Below are positions 1 through 8,395 of a DNA stretch of 18,427 nt, piece by piece. Under the pieces are notes generated by a model, which made no database searches, was not told where the DNA came from, and saw nothing but the letters and a program-made list of their open reading frames with translations. Numbering within the stretch: the first letter of the stretch is position 1; the number at the start of each line of letters is the position of its first letter. This DNA comes from CAYFKJ01 sp964528595 (GTDB lineage: Bacteria > Pseudomonadota > Alphaproteobacteria > UBA2966), in NCBI GenBank assembly GCA_964528595.1, contig CAZGTM010000071.1:1-18427 (forward strand). The letters run 5' to 3'. The translations under genes and the position numbers were made by a program.

Positions 1-131
1 CCGCACTGCAGCAAAGGCCTTTACTTGGGCGTTCCGGGACGTTATGTCTTCGGCCCAAGTCGTTGCCACTAGCGGATTTCTTGGCGCGGTGGCGTGTGTT
101 GAATTTAGGAGCGTGAGGCGGGTACGGCTTG
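1..131 (+). promoter_or_regulatory. nuo operon leader region
   Basis: This is non-coding leader DNA before nuoA. It contains a perfect 8-bp inverted repeat, ACTTGGGC at 23-30 and GCCCAAGT at 53-60, with a 22-base spacer. Inside the spacer, GAC (38-40) can pair with GTC (46-48), so a branched hairpin is possible. A weak -35-like TTGGCG lies at 81-86, but no convincing -10 follows at normal spacing. AGGCGGG at 115-121 is the likely ribosome binding site for nuoA. I infer that the operon promoter is here or just upstream of the window. The repeat has no T-tract after it, so it is not an obvious intrinsic terminator; an operator or a folded 5' leader is equally possible. Confidence 0.4.
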
Positions 132-497
132 ATGGAAGAACTGCTTCTTGAATATCTGCCGATCCTCGTTTTTATCGCGTTGGCGGTAGGGCTGTCGGCG
201 GTAATCGTCATCGCGTCCCTCCTGGCCGCGCGGCAAAAGCCCGATTCGGAAAAATTATCCCCTTATGAATGCGGCTTTGAACCCTTTACCGATGCGCGCC
301 AGCGCTTCGACGTGCGGTTCTACCTCGTTGCCATCCTCTTTATCATTTTCGATCTTGAAGTGGCCTTCCTGTTTCCCTGGGCGATCGCGCTGAAGGAAAA
401 CGGCATGTTCGGCTTCTGGTCGATGATGATCTTCTTAGGCATTCTGACCATCGGCTTTATCTACGAGTGGAAGAAGGGAGCTCTGGAATGGGAGTAG
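132..497 (+). CDS. nuoA: NADH-quinone oxidoreductase subunit A
   Basis: NuoA is a small membrane subunit of respiratory complex I, next to NuoH and NuoJ near the quinone site. The 121-residue protein has three hydrophobic segments at about 9-32, 62-84 and 92-110, the family's usual number and length. The conserved loop YECGFEP is at 46-52, holding the Cys of the active/deactive-state loop. The acidic pair D74 and E76 in the second helix matches the conserved acids of E. coli NuoA. I chose ATG 132; a TTG directly before it at 129 would add one residue and gives slightly better spacing from AGGCGGG. It is the first gene of the nuo operon and overlaps nuoB by 10 bases. Family identity is certain. 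Confidence 0.97.
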   Translation: MEELLLEYLPILVFIALAVGLSAVIVIASLLAARQKPDSEKLSPYECGFEPFTDARQRFDVRFYLVAILFIIFDLEVAFLFPWAIALKENGMFGFWSMMIFLGILTIGFIYEWKKGALEWE

Positions 498-1039
498 ACC
501 CTTCCGCCATGGACGTCACCACCCGGACCGAAGTCGTCAGCGATCTCGACGCGCCGTTCCAGCGCATGGCGCAGGACCTCGACGACAAAGGCTTTATCAT
601 CACCGAGCTTGACAAGGCCGTTAACTGGGCCCGCACCGGCTCGCTCTGGTGGATGACGTTCGGATTAGCCTGCTGCGCTATTGAAATGATGCACACCTCC
701 ATGCCGCGCTACGACCTCGAACGCTTCGGCGTCGTGCCGCGCGGCAGTCCCCGCCAGTCCGATGTGATGATCGTGGCCGGCACGCTGACCAACAAGATGG
801 CGCCGGCCCTGCGCAAGGTCTACGACCAAATGGCGGAGCCACGCTGGGTCATCTCGATGGGAAGCTGCGCCAACGGCGGCGGCTATTATCACTATTCCTA
901 TTCCGTGGTGCGTGGCTGCGACCGCATCGTGCCGGTCGATATCTACGTCCCAGGCTGTCCGCCCACCGCCGAAGCGTTGCTGTACGGCATTCTTCAACTG
1001 CAAAAGAAGATCCGCCGCACGGGATCGATTTTGCGTTAA
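488..1039 (+). CDS. nuoB: NADH-quinone oxidoreductase subunit B
   Basis: NuoB holds the terminal [4Fe-4S] cluster N2, which passes electrons to quinone at the junction of the two arms of complex I. The 183-residue protein shows all four expected ligands: the tandem C62-C63 in LACCAIEMM, C127 in GSCANGG and C157 in PGCPPTAEALL. The stretch RYDLERFGVVPRGSPRQSD (74-92) is typical of the family. The frame stays open upstream to 467, but ATG 488 gives a normal NuoB N-terminus and has GGGAG about 9 bases upstream. The start lies inside the end of nuoA, which suggests translational coupling. It is followed by a 27-base gap and nuoC. Confidence 0.97.
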   Translation: MGVDPSAMDVTTRTEVVSDLDAPFQRMAQDLDDKGFIITELDKAVNWARTGSLWWMTFGLACCAIEMMHTSMPRYDLERFGVVPRGSPRQSDVMIVAGTLTNKMAPALRKVYDQMAEPRWVISMGSCANGGGYYHYSYSVVRGCDRIVPVDIYVPGCPPTAEALLYGILQLQKKIRRTGSILR

Positions 1040-1066
1040 CAGTTCATCGTCACCGGATCCCCCCAC

Positions 1067-1675
1067 ATGGACGAAGCACTCAACGAACTCGGCGAATATG
1101 TCGCTGCCGCATTGCCGGACGCCGTTACCTCGATCGTGATTGCCCATGGTGAACTCGCCGTCAACATTGAAGCGGGCGATATCGTCAAAGTGCTGACTTT
1201 TTTGCGCGACGATACGAATTGCCAGTTCCGCGAACTGATGGATATTTGTGGCGTCGACTGGCCAGGCAGGGAACGCCGCTTCGATGTCGCGTACAATCTT
1301 TTGTCGATGACGCACAACCAGCGCATCCGGGTAAAGGTTCAAACCGACGAAACGACGCCTGTGCCGTCCGTAACGGAACTTTACAGTTCTGCCGGTTGGT
1401 ATGAACGTGAAGCGTGGGACATGTACGGCATCATGTTCGACGGCAATCCCGATCTCAGAAGAATTCTCACCGATTACGGCTTCGAGGGGCATCCCCTGCG
1501 TAAGGATTTCCCGCTCAGCGGCTATGTCGAATTGCGCTATGACGACGAACAAAAGCGTGTCGCCTATGAACCGGTCAAATTGGCGCAGGAATTCCGGAAT
1601 TTTGATTTCGAAAGTCCCTGGGAGGGCGCGGATTATGTCCTGCCCGGCGACGAGAAGGCCGATGAGGGCGCTTGA
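1067..1675 (+). CDS. nuoC: NADH-quinone oxidoreductase subunit C
   Basis: NuoC is a peripheral-arm subunit that packs against NuoD and carries no cofactor. It is the 30-kDa subunit (NDUFS3) family. The 202-residue protein has the family signature across 113-150: EREAWDMYGIMF, then NPDLRRILTDYGFEGHPLRK, then DFPL. It is a stand-alone gene, unlike the fused nuoCD of E. coli, and this fits alphaproteobacteria and mitochondria. Only a weak ribosome binding site is visible (GGAT about 9 bases before ATG 1067). Its TGA overlaps the nuoD ATG by one base (TGATG). By eye this gene and nuoD are less GC-rich than nuoE-G. Confidence 0.97.
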   Translation: MDEALNELGEYVAAALPDAVTSIVIAHGELAVNIEAGDIVKVLTFLRDDTNCQFRELMDICGVDWPGRERRFDVAYNLLSMTHNQRIRVKVQTDETTPVPSVTELYSSAGWYEREAWDMYGIMFDGNPDLRRILTDYGFEGHPLRKDFPLSGYVELRYDDEQKRVAYEPVKLAQEFRNFDFESPWEGADYVLPGDEKADEGA

Positions 1676-2853
1676 TGGGTGAAGTCCAGATAAACAACTA
1701 CACCATGAATATGGGGCCTCAGCACCCCGCTACCCATGGTGTTCTGCGCTTGGTCCTGGAGTTGGACGGCGAGGTGATCGAGCGTGCCGACCCGCACGTC
1801 GGACTGCTGCATCGAGGCACTGAAAAGCTCATCGAACATAAGACCTATATGCAGGCCGTGCCCTATTTTGACCGATTGGACTACTCCTCTCCCTTGTGCC
1901 AGGAGCATCCTTTCGTGATGGCAGCCGAGAAGCTGCTGGGCGTGGAGGTTCCAGCGCGTGGCCAGTATGTCCGCGTTCTCTTCAGCGAAATCACGCGAAT
2001 CTTGAACCATCTGATGAATGTCCTCGCGCAAGCCATGGATGTCGGCGCCATGACGCCGATGCTCTGGGGTTTCGAGGAACGTGAAAAGCTGATGGGTTTT
2101 TACGAGCAAGCGTCAGGAGCCAGAATGCACGCGGCGTACTTCCGTGTCGGTGGCGTCCATCGCGACCTGACCGACAGCCTGTTGGAACAGATCGGGGAGT
2201 GGTGCGAAACCTTTCCCCGGCTGTTGGATGACGTCGAAGGATTGTTGACGGAAAACCGCATTTTCAAGCAGCGCAACGTTGATATTGGCGTTGTGCCGCT
2301 GGATGAAGCTCAGGACTGGGGTTTCAGTGGCGTTATGCTGCGGGGATCCGGCGCAGCTTGGGATCTTCGTCGGGCACAACCCTACGAATGTTACAGTGAT
2401 CTTGAGTTCGATATTCCGGTCGGTAAGAACGGCGATTGTTATGACCGCTATCTCTGCCGCATGGAGGAGATGCGCCAGTGCGTACGCATCATGAAGCAGT
2501 GCATCGAGCGAATGCCCGCGGGTCCGGTCGCGTCGGTCGACGATAAGGTGACGCCGCCGCGCCGCGCGGAGATGAAGGGCTCGATGGAAGCCCTTATTCA
2601 TCACTTCAAACTCTATACAGAGGGCTTTCACATACCGCCGGGCGAGACCTACACGGCCATTGAAGCGCCAAAGGGCGAACTCGGCGTGTATCTGGTTTCG
2701 GAGGGTTCAAACAAACCCTACCGTTGCAAGATCAGGGCGCCGGGGTTCGCCCACCTGCAGGCCTTTGATCACCTTACCACCGGCTATCTCCTGGCGGATT
2801 GCGTCGCGATACTTGGTTCTTTGGATATTGTTTTCGGCGAGATCGATCGATGA
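1675..2853 (+). CDS. nuoD: NADH-quinone oxidoreductase subunit D
   Basis: NuoD is the 49-kDa subunit that, with NuoB, forms the quinone reduction site of complex I. It descends from the large subunit of [NiFe] hydrogenases. The 392-residue length is typical. Visible motifs are GPQHPATHG at 14-22, HVGLLHRGTEKL at 41-52, PYFDRLDY at 63-70 and the conserved C-terminus VFGEIDR. H21 and Y70 align by motif with bovine H59 and Y108, the quinone headgroup contacts. The start is ATG 1675, overlapping the nuoC stop; a TTG at 1672 is the only nearby alternative. The gene ends in a 4-base ATGA overlap with nuoE, so translation is probably coupled. Confidence 0.98.
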   Translation: MGEVQINNYTMNMGPQHPATHGVLRLVLELDGEVIERADPHVGLLHRGTEKLIEHKTYMQAVPYFDRLDYSSPLCQEHPFVMAAEKLLGVEVPARGQYVRVLFSEITRILNHLMNVLAQAMDVGAMTPMLWGFEEREKLMGFYEQASGARMHAAYFRVGGVHRDLTDSLLEQIGEWCETFPRLLDDVEGLLTENRIFKQRNVDIGVVPLDEAQDWGFSGVMLRGSGAAWDLRRAQPYECYSDLEFDIPVGKNGDCYDRYLCRMEEMRQCVRIMKQCIERMPAGPVASVDDKVTPPRRAEMKGSMEALIHHFKLYTEGFHIPPGETYTAIEAPKGELGVYLVSEGSNKPYRCKIRAPGFAHLQAFDHLTTGYLLADCVAILGSLDIVFGEIDR

Positions 2854-3443
2854 TGGACGGCAATCATGGTTTCGCCTTTACGCCTGAAATGGAGGCGCGC
2901 GCCAAGGAATTCATCGCGCGTTATCCGGCTGACCGCTCGGCCAGCGCCGTGATGCCGTTGCTGGATCTGGCGCAGCGCCAGAACGGCGGCTGGCTGCACC
3001 AGGCGGCCATGGATTACGTCGCGGACTATCTCGATCTCGCTCCGATCCGGGTCTATGAGGTCGCCACCTTCTATTCCATGTACAAGCTCAAGCCGGTCGG
3101 CGAAGTGCATGTTCAGGTCTGCACCACCACGCCGTGCTGGCTGCGCGGTTCGGATGAAATCGTCGCGACCTGCAAACGCGTTCTCGGCATTACCATGGGC
3201 GAGACTACGGAAGACGGTAAGTTCTCGCTGGGCGAAGTCGAATGTCTGGGTGCCTGCGTCAACGCTCCTCTGATCCAGGTCGGCGACGATTACTACGAAG
3301 ATCTCGACGCCGACCGTACCGAAGCCTTGCTCGAAGCCTTCAAGCGTGGCGATACGCCGAAGACCGGCACGCAGATCCAACGCCAGACGTCCGCACCCGC
3401 GGCGGGCGGCCCCACGACGCTGCTGGAACTGGAGCAAGGTTGA
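2850..3443 (+). CDS. nuoE: NADH-quinone oxidoreductase subunit E
   Basis: NuoE is the 24-kDa subunit with a thioredoxin-like [2Fe-2S] domain (cluster N1a) that docks on NuoF in the NADH-dehydrogenase module. The ligands are clear: C91 and C96 in CTTTPC, and C132 and C136 in ECLGAC. The helical N-terminal part (10-80) includes YEVATFYSMYKL. The protein is 197 residues, with a tail from about 168 that is rich in Pro, Thr, Gln and Ala and looks disordered; such extensions occur in alphaproteobacterial and mitochondrial members. Two adjacent ATGs at 2850 and 2853 could start it. I chose 2850, which makes an ATGA overlap with nuoD. The frame is open back to 2799, but that part lies inside nuoD and lacks family similarity. 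Confidence 0.97.
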   Translation: MMDGNHGFAFTPEMEARAKEFIARYPADRSASAVMPLLDLAQRQNGGWLHQAAMDYVADYLDLAPIRVYEVATFYSMYKLKPVGEVHVQVCTTTPCWLRGSDEIVATCKRVLGITMGETTEDGKFSLGEVECLGACVNAPLIQVGDDYYEDLDADRTEALLEAFKRGDTPKTGTQIQRQTSAPAAGGPTTLLELEQG

Positions 3444-4756
3444 TGTTGCACGATAAGGACCGCATCTACACCAACCTTTACGGATTTCAGCCGTGGAATC
3501 TGGAGGCCGCCAGGAAGCGCGGCGACTGGGACGGCACCAAGGCGCTGATGGACAAGGGCCGCGACTGGATCATCGACGAGGTCAAAACGTCCGGTATTCG
3601 GGGACGCGGCGGCGCCGGTTTTCCGGCCGGTATCAAATGGTCGTTCATGCCGAAGGAACCCGGCGACCGTCCGGGATACCTTGTGGTCAATGCCGACGAA
3701 GGCGAACCCGGCACTTGCAAGGACCGCGACATTTTGCGCCACGATCCGCACAAACTGGTGGAAGGCTGCCTGTTGGCGGGTTTCGCCATGGGAACCATCG
3801 CCGCCTACATTTACGTGCGCGGCGAGTTCTACCGCGAGACCGAAGCGCTGCAAGGCGCCATTGACGAAGCCTACGGGGCCGGTCTGATCGGCGACAACGC
3901 CTGCGGCTCGGGCTATAAATTCGATATCTACATCCACCGCGGCATGGGCGCCTACATTTGCGGCGAGGAAACAGCCCTGATCGAAAGCCTGGAAGGCAAC
4001 AAGGGCCAGCCCCGGCTGAAACCGCCGTTCCCGGCGGCGGCGGGTCTCTACGGCTGCCCCACCACAGTCAACAACGTCGAAACCATCGCCTCGGCACCGA
4101 CGATCCTGCGACGCGGCGGCGACTGGTTTGCCGGATTCGGACGGGAAAACAACACCGGCACGAAGCTCTTTTGCATCTCCGGCCACGTCAACAATCCCTG
4201 CACCGTCGAAGAGGAAATGGGTATTCCGCTCAAGGAACTCATCGAGCGTCACGCGGGCGGCATACAAGGCGGTTGGGACAATCTTCTGGCGGTCATTCCC
4301 GGCGGCTCCTCCGTGCCGATGATCACCAAGGAGCAATGCGAAACCGCCGTGATGGATTTCGACGGCTTGCGCGAGTTGGGTTCGGGCCTCGGCACCGGGG
4401 CGGTGATCGTGATGGACAAGTCCACCGATATCGTCAAAGCCATCGCGCGGCTCTCGAAGTTCTACCAGCACGAAAGCTGTGGCCAGTGCACGCCGTGCCG
4501 CGAAGGCACGGGCTGGATGGCCCGCGTCATGGACCGCCTGGTCGACGGCCGGGCCGAGGTCGAGGAAATCGACCTTCTGGAAGAAGTCACCAAGCAGGTT
4601 GAAGGACACACCATCTGCGCCTTGGGCGACGCCGCCGCCTGGCCGATCCAGGGTTTGCTGCGTCATTTCAGGCCTGAAATCGAACACCGCATCGTTCAGC
4701 GTAAAATCGCTGACGGCGAACCCGCGCCCCAGGCGCCGTCGCCGGAAGCCGCGTAG
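3443..4756 (+). CDS. nuoF: NADH-quinone oxidoreductase subunit F
   Basis: NuoF binds NADH and FMN and holds [4Fe-4S] cluster N3. It is the entry point for electrons into complex I. The 437-residue protein shows the FMN-binding loop GRGGAGFPAG (54-63), the NADH-contact segment NADEGEPGT (83-91) and the cluster motif C346-x2-C349-x2-C352 with the distant C392 in HTICALGDAA. All are intact. The frame is open as far back as 3242, but ATG 3443 gives the standard N-terminus and overlaps the nuoE stop by one base (TGATG), with GGAGCAAGG about 4-12 bases upstream. It lies 9 bases before nuoG. E, F and G form the NADH-oxidising module. Confidence 0.98.
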   Translation: MLHDKDRIYTNLYGFQPWNLEAARKRGDWDGTKALMDKGRDWIIDEVKTSGIRGRGGAGFPAGIKWSFMPKEPGDRPGYLVVNADEGEPGTCKDRDILRHDPHKLVEGCLLAGFAMGTIAAYIYVRGEFYRETEALQGAIDEAYGAGLIGDNACGSGYKFDIYIHRGMGAYICGEETALIESLEGNKGQPRLKPPFPAAAGLYGCPTTVNNVETIASAPTILRRGGDWFAGFGRENNTGTKLFCISGHVNNPCTVEEEMGIPLKELIERHAGGIQGGWDNLLAVIPGGSSVPMITKEQCETAVMDFDGLRELGSGLGTGAVIVMDKSTDIVKAIARLSKFYQHESCGQCTPCREGTGWMARVMDRLVDGRAEVEEIDLLEEVTKQVEGHTICALGDAAAWPIQGLLRHFRPEIEHRIVQRKIADGEPAPQAPSPEAA

Positions 4757-4765
4757 GGAAGCCTT

Positions 4766-6829
4766 ATGCCGACACTAAACATCGACGGCATCGAAGTTAC
4801 GGTCGAGGACGGCCAAACCGTCCTCCAAGCCTGTGAAGCCGCCGGCATTGAGGTGCCGCGTTTCTGTTATCACGACCGCCTGGCCATAGCCGGCAACTGC
4901 CGCATGTGCCTGGTCGAGATGGAAAAGGCGCCGAAGCCCATCGCCAGTTGCGCCATGCCGGCCGGCGAGGGGATGGTCATCCACACCAATACGCCGGAGG
5001 TCAAACGGGCCCGCGAGGGCGTAATGGAGTTCCTGCTGATCAACCATCCGCTGGATTGCCCGATCTGCGATCAGGGCGGCGAGTGCGATCTGCAGGACCA
5101 ATCTGTCGCCTATGGCAAGGGCGCCAGCCGCTTCGCCGAACACAAGCGCGCCGTCGAGGACAAAAGTTTCGGTCCGCTGATCAAGGGAACCATGACGCGC
5201 TGCATTCACTGCACGCGCTGCGTCCGGTTCATCACAGATATCGCCGGCGTCGAGGAACTCGGCATGCTGTTCCGGGGCGAACATTCGGAAATCACGACCT
5301 ATGTCGAAAAAGCCCTGACCTCCGAAATGTCGGGCAACATCATTGATCTCTGTCCGGTCGGTGCATTGACATCCAAACCTTATGCCTTCGCGGCCCGGCC
5401 TTGGGAACTGCGCCACACCGAAACGGTCGACGTGCACGACGCGGTCGGCAGCAACGTCCGGGTCGACGCCCGCGGCCGCCAGGTCATGCGGGTCCTGCCG
5501 CGTCTGAACGAGGACGTCAACGAAGAATGGATTTCCGACAAGACCCGTTTCGCCTGCGACGGCCTGATGCGCCAGCGCCTGGATACGCCATATGTGCGGC
5601 GCGACGGTAAACTGCTGCCGGCCTCCTGGGACGAGGCGTTCGATGCCATCGCGGACCGGCTGGCAGGATTGGACGGCGCCAAGATCGGCGCCATCAGCGG
5701 CGACTTGGCCTGTGCCGAAAGTATGACAGCGCTGAAGGATCTGACGGCCGGTTTGGGCTCGGCAAACATCGACTGCCGCCAGGACGGCGCCAAGATCGGT
5801 GGTGGAGCACGGGCCGGCTACCTATTTAACACGACTATCGCCGGTATCGAGGACGCCGACCTTTGTTTGCTGATCGGCGCCGACCCGCGCCGCGAGGCTG
5901 CGGTGCTAAACGCCCGCCTGCGCAAGCGCCACAAAATGGGCGGCTTCAAGATATACAGCGTCGGCGCGGAACTTGATGCGACCTATCCCGTCACCGAGCT
6001 CGGCGCGGGATCGGACGTTTTGACCGAAATCGCCGAAGGCCGTCACGACGTTTGCAAGGCGTTGGTCGAGGCCGAACGCGCCATCGTCATCGTCGGCCAG
6101 GACGCCCTGGCGCGCGAAGACGGGGCACAAGTGCTTGCCGCCGCTAAGTCCATCGCCGAAAAGACAGATATGGTCGTCGAGGACTGGAACGGGTTCAACG
6201 TCCTGCACAATGCCGCAGCGCGCGTGGCGGGCCTCGATCTCGGCCTGCTGCCGGGCGAGGGCGGACGCGACACGGCGGGTATTATCGCCGGTGCCGCAGC
6301 CGGTGAGGTTGACGTGGTTTTCCTCCTGGGTGCCGATGAAATCGACATGACCGGCCTGGGTGACGCCTTTGTCATCTATCAGGGCCATCACGGCGATGCC
6401 GGCGCCCATCGAGCCGATATCATCCTGCCGGGCGCGGCCTACACGGAAAAAAGCGGCACCTGGGTTAATACGGAAGGCCGGGTACAGCGCGGTACGCGCG
6501 CCGTCTTCCCGCCGGGTGACGCCCGAGAGGACTGGACCATTTTGCGGGCGCTTTCCGAACGCCTGGGCAAGGTTCTGCCCTACGACAATCTGGCTGCGGT
6601 GCGGGCGCGCATGAACGAAATCGCGCCGCATCTGGCCGACCTCGATGAGATCGCCGTCAACGAATGGGGTGAATTCGGCAGTGCCGGCAACCTCGGCTCC
6701 GCCGACTTCGAATTGTCGGGTGCGGATTACTACCAGACCGATCCGATCTGCCGCGCCTCGGCGACGATGGCGGAATGCAGTGCCGCGATCCTGGGTTCCA
6801 GCGGGGAGGCGACGGGTACCGATGGCTGA
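4766..6829 (+). CDS. nuoG: NADH-quinone oxidoreductase subunit G
   Basis: NuoG is the large Fe-S subunit (75-kDa, NDUFS1 family) that relays electrons from NuoF toward NuoI and NuoB. Ligands seen: [2Fe-2S] N1b at C34, C45, C48 and C62; [4Fe-4S] N5 at H94, C98, C101 and C107; [4Fe-4S] N4 at C146, C149, C152 and C196. The rest, from about 215, is a molybdopterin-oxidoreductase-like fold that has lost its cofactor in this family. The 687-residue length fits the short alphaproteobacterial and mitochondrial form, not the roughly 900-residue E. coli form, and no CxxCxxxC N7 motif is visible. The ribosome binding site is AGGGAAG, 5-11 bases before ATG 4766. Its end overlaps nuoH by 8 bases. Confidence 0.98.
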   Translation: MPTLNIDGIEVTVEDGQTVLQACEAAGIEVPRFCYHDRLAIAGNCRMCLVEMEKAPKPIASCAMPAGEGMVIHTNTPEVKRAREGVMEFLLINHPLDCPICDQGGECDLQDQSVAYGKGASRFAEHKRAVEDKSFGPLIKGTMTRCIHCTRCVRFITDIAGVEELGMLFRGEHSEITTYVEKALTSEMSGNIIDLCPVGALTSKPYAFAARPWELRHTETVDVHDAVGSNVRVDARGRQVMRVLPRLNEDVNEEWISDKTRFACDGLMRQRLDTPYVRRDGKLLPASWDEAFDAIADRLAGLDGAKIGAISGDLACAESMTALKDLTAGLGSANIDCRQDGAKIGGGARAGYLFNTTIAGIEDADLCLLIGADPRREAAVLNARLRKRHKMGGFKIYSVGAELDATYPVTELGAGSDVLTEIAEGRHDVCKALVEAERAIVIVGQDALAREDGAQVLAAAKSIAEKTDMVVEDWNGFNVLHNAAARVAGLDLGLLPGEGGRDTAGIIAGAAAGEVDVVFLLGADEIDMTGLGDAFVIYQGHHGDAGAHRADIILPGAAYTEKSGTWVNTEGRVQRGTRAVFPPGDAREDWTILRALSERLGKVLPYDNLAAVRARMNEIAPHLADLDEIAVNEWGEFGSAGNLGSADFELSGADYYQTDPICRASATMAECSAAILGSSGEATGTDG

Positions 6830-7829
6830 GCTCTGGTTCTCATATCTCTGGCCGCTGATCATCATTCTTTTGAAGATCCTGCTGATTGTTGTCCCCCTGT
6901 TGGTGGCGATGGCCTACCTCACGCTGATGGAACGCCGGGTCATTGGCCTGATGCAGTTGCGCATGGGCGCGAACGTGGTCGGACCTTTCGGCCTGCTGCA
7001 GCCGTTCGCCGACGGCTTCAAGCTGTTCGTCAAGGAAACGATTTTTCCGACCGGCTCCAACAAGCTGGTTTTCATCGCCGCCCCCATGCTGACGTTCTCG
7101 CTGGCCCTGGTAGCCTGGGCCGTCATTCCCTTCGGTGATGGTCTGGTGCTGTCAGACATCAACGTCGGCATCATGTACCTCTTCGCCATTTCGTCGCTCG
7201 GTGTCTACGGCGTGGTCATGGCGGGCTGGGCGTCGAACTCGCGCTATGCCTTTTTGGGGGCCATGCGTTCGGCGGCCCAGATGGTGTCCTACGAAATTTC
7301 CATGGGTTTCGTCATCGTCACGGTGTTGATGTGCGTCGGCTCGCTGAACCTGTCGGACGTGGTATACGCCCAGAAGGACCTCTGGTTCGTCGTGCCGCTT
7401 CTGCCCATGGCGGTGGTGTTCTTCATTTCGACCTTGGCCGAGACCAACCGGCATCCCTTCGACCTGCCTGAGGCAGAAGCCGAACTGGTCGCCGGTTATC
7501 AGACCGAATACTCGGCCATGGCTTTCGCGCTGTTTTATCTCGGCGAATACATCAACATGATCATGATGAGCGCCATGACGGTCATCCTGTTCCTGGGTGG
7601 CTGGCTGCCGCCGATGGATATTGCGCCGCTGAACTGGATCCCGGGTCCGATCTGGTTCGCCGTGAAAATCGTCGCCATTCTGTTCGTGTTCATATGGGTC
7701 CGGGCCGCTTTCCCGCGCTACCGCTACGACCAACTGATGCGTCTCGGCTGGAAGGTCTTCCTGCCGCTGTCGCTGATCTGGGTGGTCATCACCGGCGGCG
7801 TGCTGATGGCCTTTGACCTGGCGCCGTAG
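6822..7829 (+). CDS. nuoH: NADH-quinone oxidoreductase subunit H
   Basis: NuoH (ND1 family) is the membrane subunit that forms the quinone channel and links the redox arm to the proton pumps. The 335-residue protein is strongly hydrophobic with about eight helices. Conserved loops are visible: ERRVIGLMQLRMG from 37, GPFGLLQPFADGFKL (54-68), GAMRSAAQMVSYE (146-158) and AETNRHPFDLPEAEAELVAG (206-225). These carry the charged chain of the E-channel. The frame is open back to 6645, but that part lies in nuoG and is Arg/Pro-rich; ATG 6822 gives the family N-terminus, with GGAGG at 6804-6808. The overlap with nuoG suggests coupling. Confidence 0.97.
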   Translation: MAELWFSYLWPLIIILLKILLIVVPLLVAMAYLTLMERRVIGLMQLRMGANVVGPFGLLQPFADGFKLFVKETIFPTGSNKLVFIAAPMLTFSLALVAWAVIPFGDGLVLSDINVGIMYLFAISSLGVYGVVMAGWASNSRYAFLGAMRSAAQMVSYEISMGFVIVTVLMCVGSLNLSDVVYAQKDLWFVVPLLPMAVVFFISTLAETNRHPFDLPEAEAELVAGYQTEYSAMAFALFYLGEYINMIMMSAMTVILFLGGWLPPMDIAPLNWIPGPIWFAVKIVAILFVFIWVRAAFPRYRYDQLMRLGWKVFLPLSLIWVVITGGVLMAFDLAP

Positions 7830-7841
7830 GAGGGCAAAGCG

Positions 7842-8330
7842 ATGTCGTTTATCCAACGCAACGTGCGCACCTGGCTGCTGACTGAACTGCTGTCCGGCCT
7901 GGCCATCACTTTCGGCATGATGTTCCGCCGCCGGCCGACCTTGAACTACCCGTATGAGAAAGGCCCGCTCAGTCCGCGCTTCCGCGGTGAACATGCGCTG
8001 CGCCGCTATCCCAATGGCGAGGAACGCTGTATTGCCTGCAAGCTTTGCGAAGCGACCTGCCCGGCCCAGGCCATCACCATCGAAGCCGAACCGCGCGACG
8101 ACGGCAGCCGCCGCACCACGCGCTACGACATCGATATGACGAAGTGCATCTACTGCGGCTTCTGCCAAGAAGCCTGTCCGGTGGACGCCATCGTCGAGGG
8201 TCCGAATTTCGAATACGCCACCGAGACCCGCGAGGAACTCTACTACAACAAGGACAAACTGCTCGCCAACGGCGACCGCTGGGAAAACGAAATCGCCGCC
8301 AACATCGCGGCCGATGCGCCCTACCGCTAG
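7842..8330 (+). CDS. nuoI: NADH-quinone oxidoreductase subunit I
   Basis: NuoI (TYKY, NDUFS8 family) carries two [4Fe-4S] clusters, N6a and N6b, just before N2 in the electron chain. The 162-residue protein has two ferredoxin motifs: C63, C66, C69 and C73 (CIACKLCEATCP), and C102, C105, C108 and C112 (CIYCGFCQEACP). The amphipathic N-terminus (10-30) lies along the membrane in known structures. AGGAGGG sits about 8 bases before ATG 7842, one of the strongest ribosome binding sites in the window. The gene is followed by a 65-base gap, the longest inside this operon. Confidence 0.98.
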   Translation: MSFIQRNVRTWLLTELLSGLAITFGMMFRRRPTLNYPYEKGPLSPRFRGEHALRRYPNGEERCIACKLCEATCPAQAITIEAEPRDDGSRRTTRYDIDMTKCIYCGFCQEACPVDAIVEGPNFEYATETREELYYNKDKLLANGDRWENEIAANIAADAPYR

Positions 8331-8395
8331 GCGAAGGAAGAGGACGTGAGAGTGATCAGGATACGCAAACGGATCGAGCCGGGGAGGACGCCGTC
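8331..8395 (+). other. nuoI-nuoJ spacer with possible mini-ORF
   Basis: This is the longest spacer in an otherwise packed operon. It contains a 17-codon frame starting at GTG 8346 and ending at TGA 8397-8399, encoding MRVIRIRKRIEPGRTPS. AGGA at 8335-8338 is well placed as its ribosome binding site, and its stop overlaps the nuoJ GTG by 4 bases (GTGA). The peptide is very basic. It uses AGA, AGG and ATA codons, which are rare elsewhere in these genes, so it could be chance, an upstream coupling ORF or a pausing leader. A separate GGGGAGGA at 8381-8388 is well placed for nuoJ itself. Confidence 0.3.

Noticed and set aside
3242..3442. N-terminal extension of nuoF
   Set aside because: The added part is the nuoE coding sequence in another frame and is Arg-rich; the NuoF N-terminus begins at 3443 with a TGATG overlap.
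3293..4687. A 464-codon minus-strand open frame
   Set aside because: It is antisense to nuoE and nuoF, whose cofactor motifs are intact. It has no start signal or recognisable domain.
6645..6821. N-terminal extension of nuoH
   Set aside because: It lies inside nuoG and gives an Arg/Pro-rich sequence; ATG 6822 matches the family start.
8045..8395. N-terminal extension of nuoJ
   Set aside because: Most of it is nuoI in another frame. The well-placed GGGGAGGA before GTG 8396 and the family N-terminus mark the true start.
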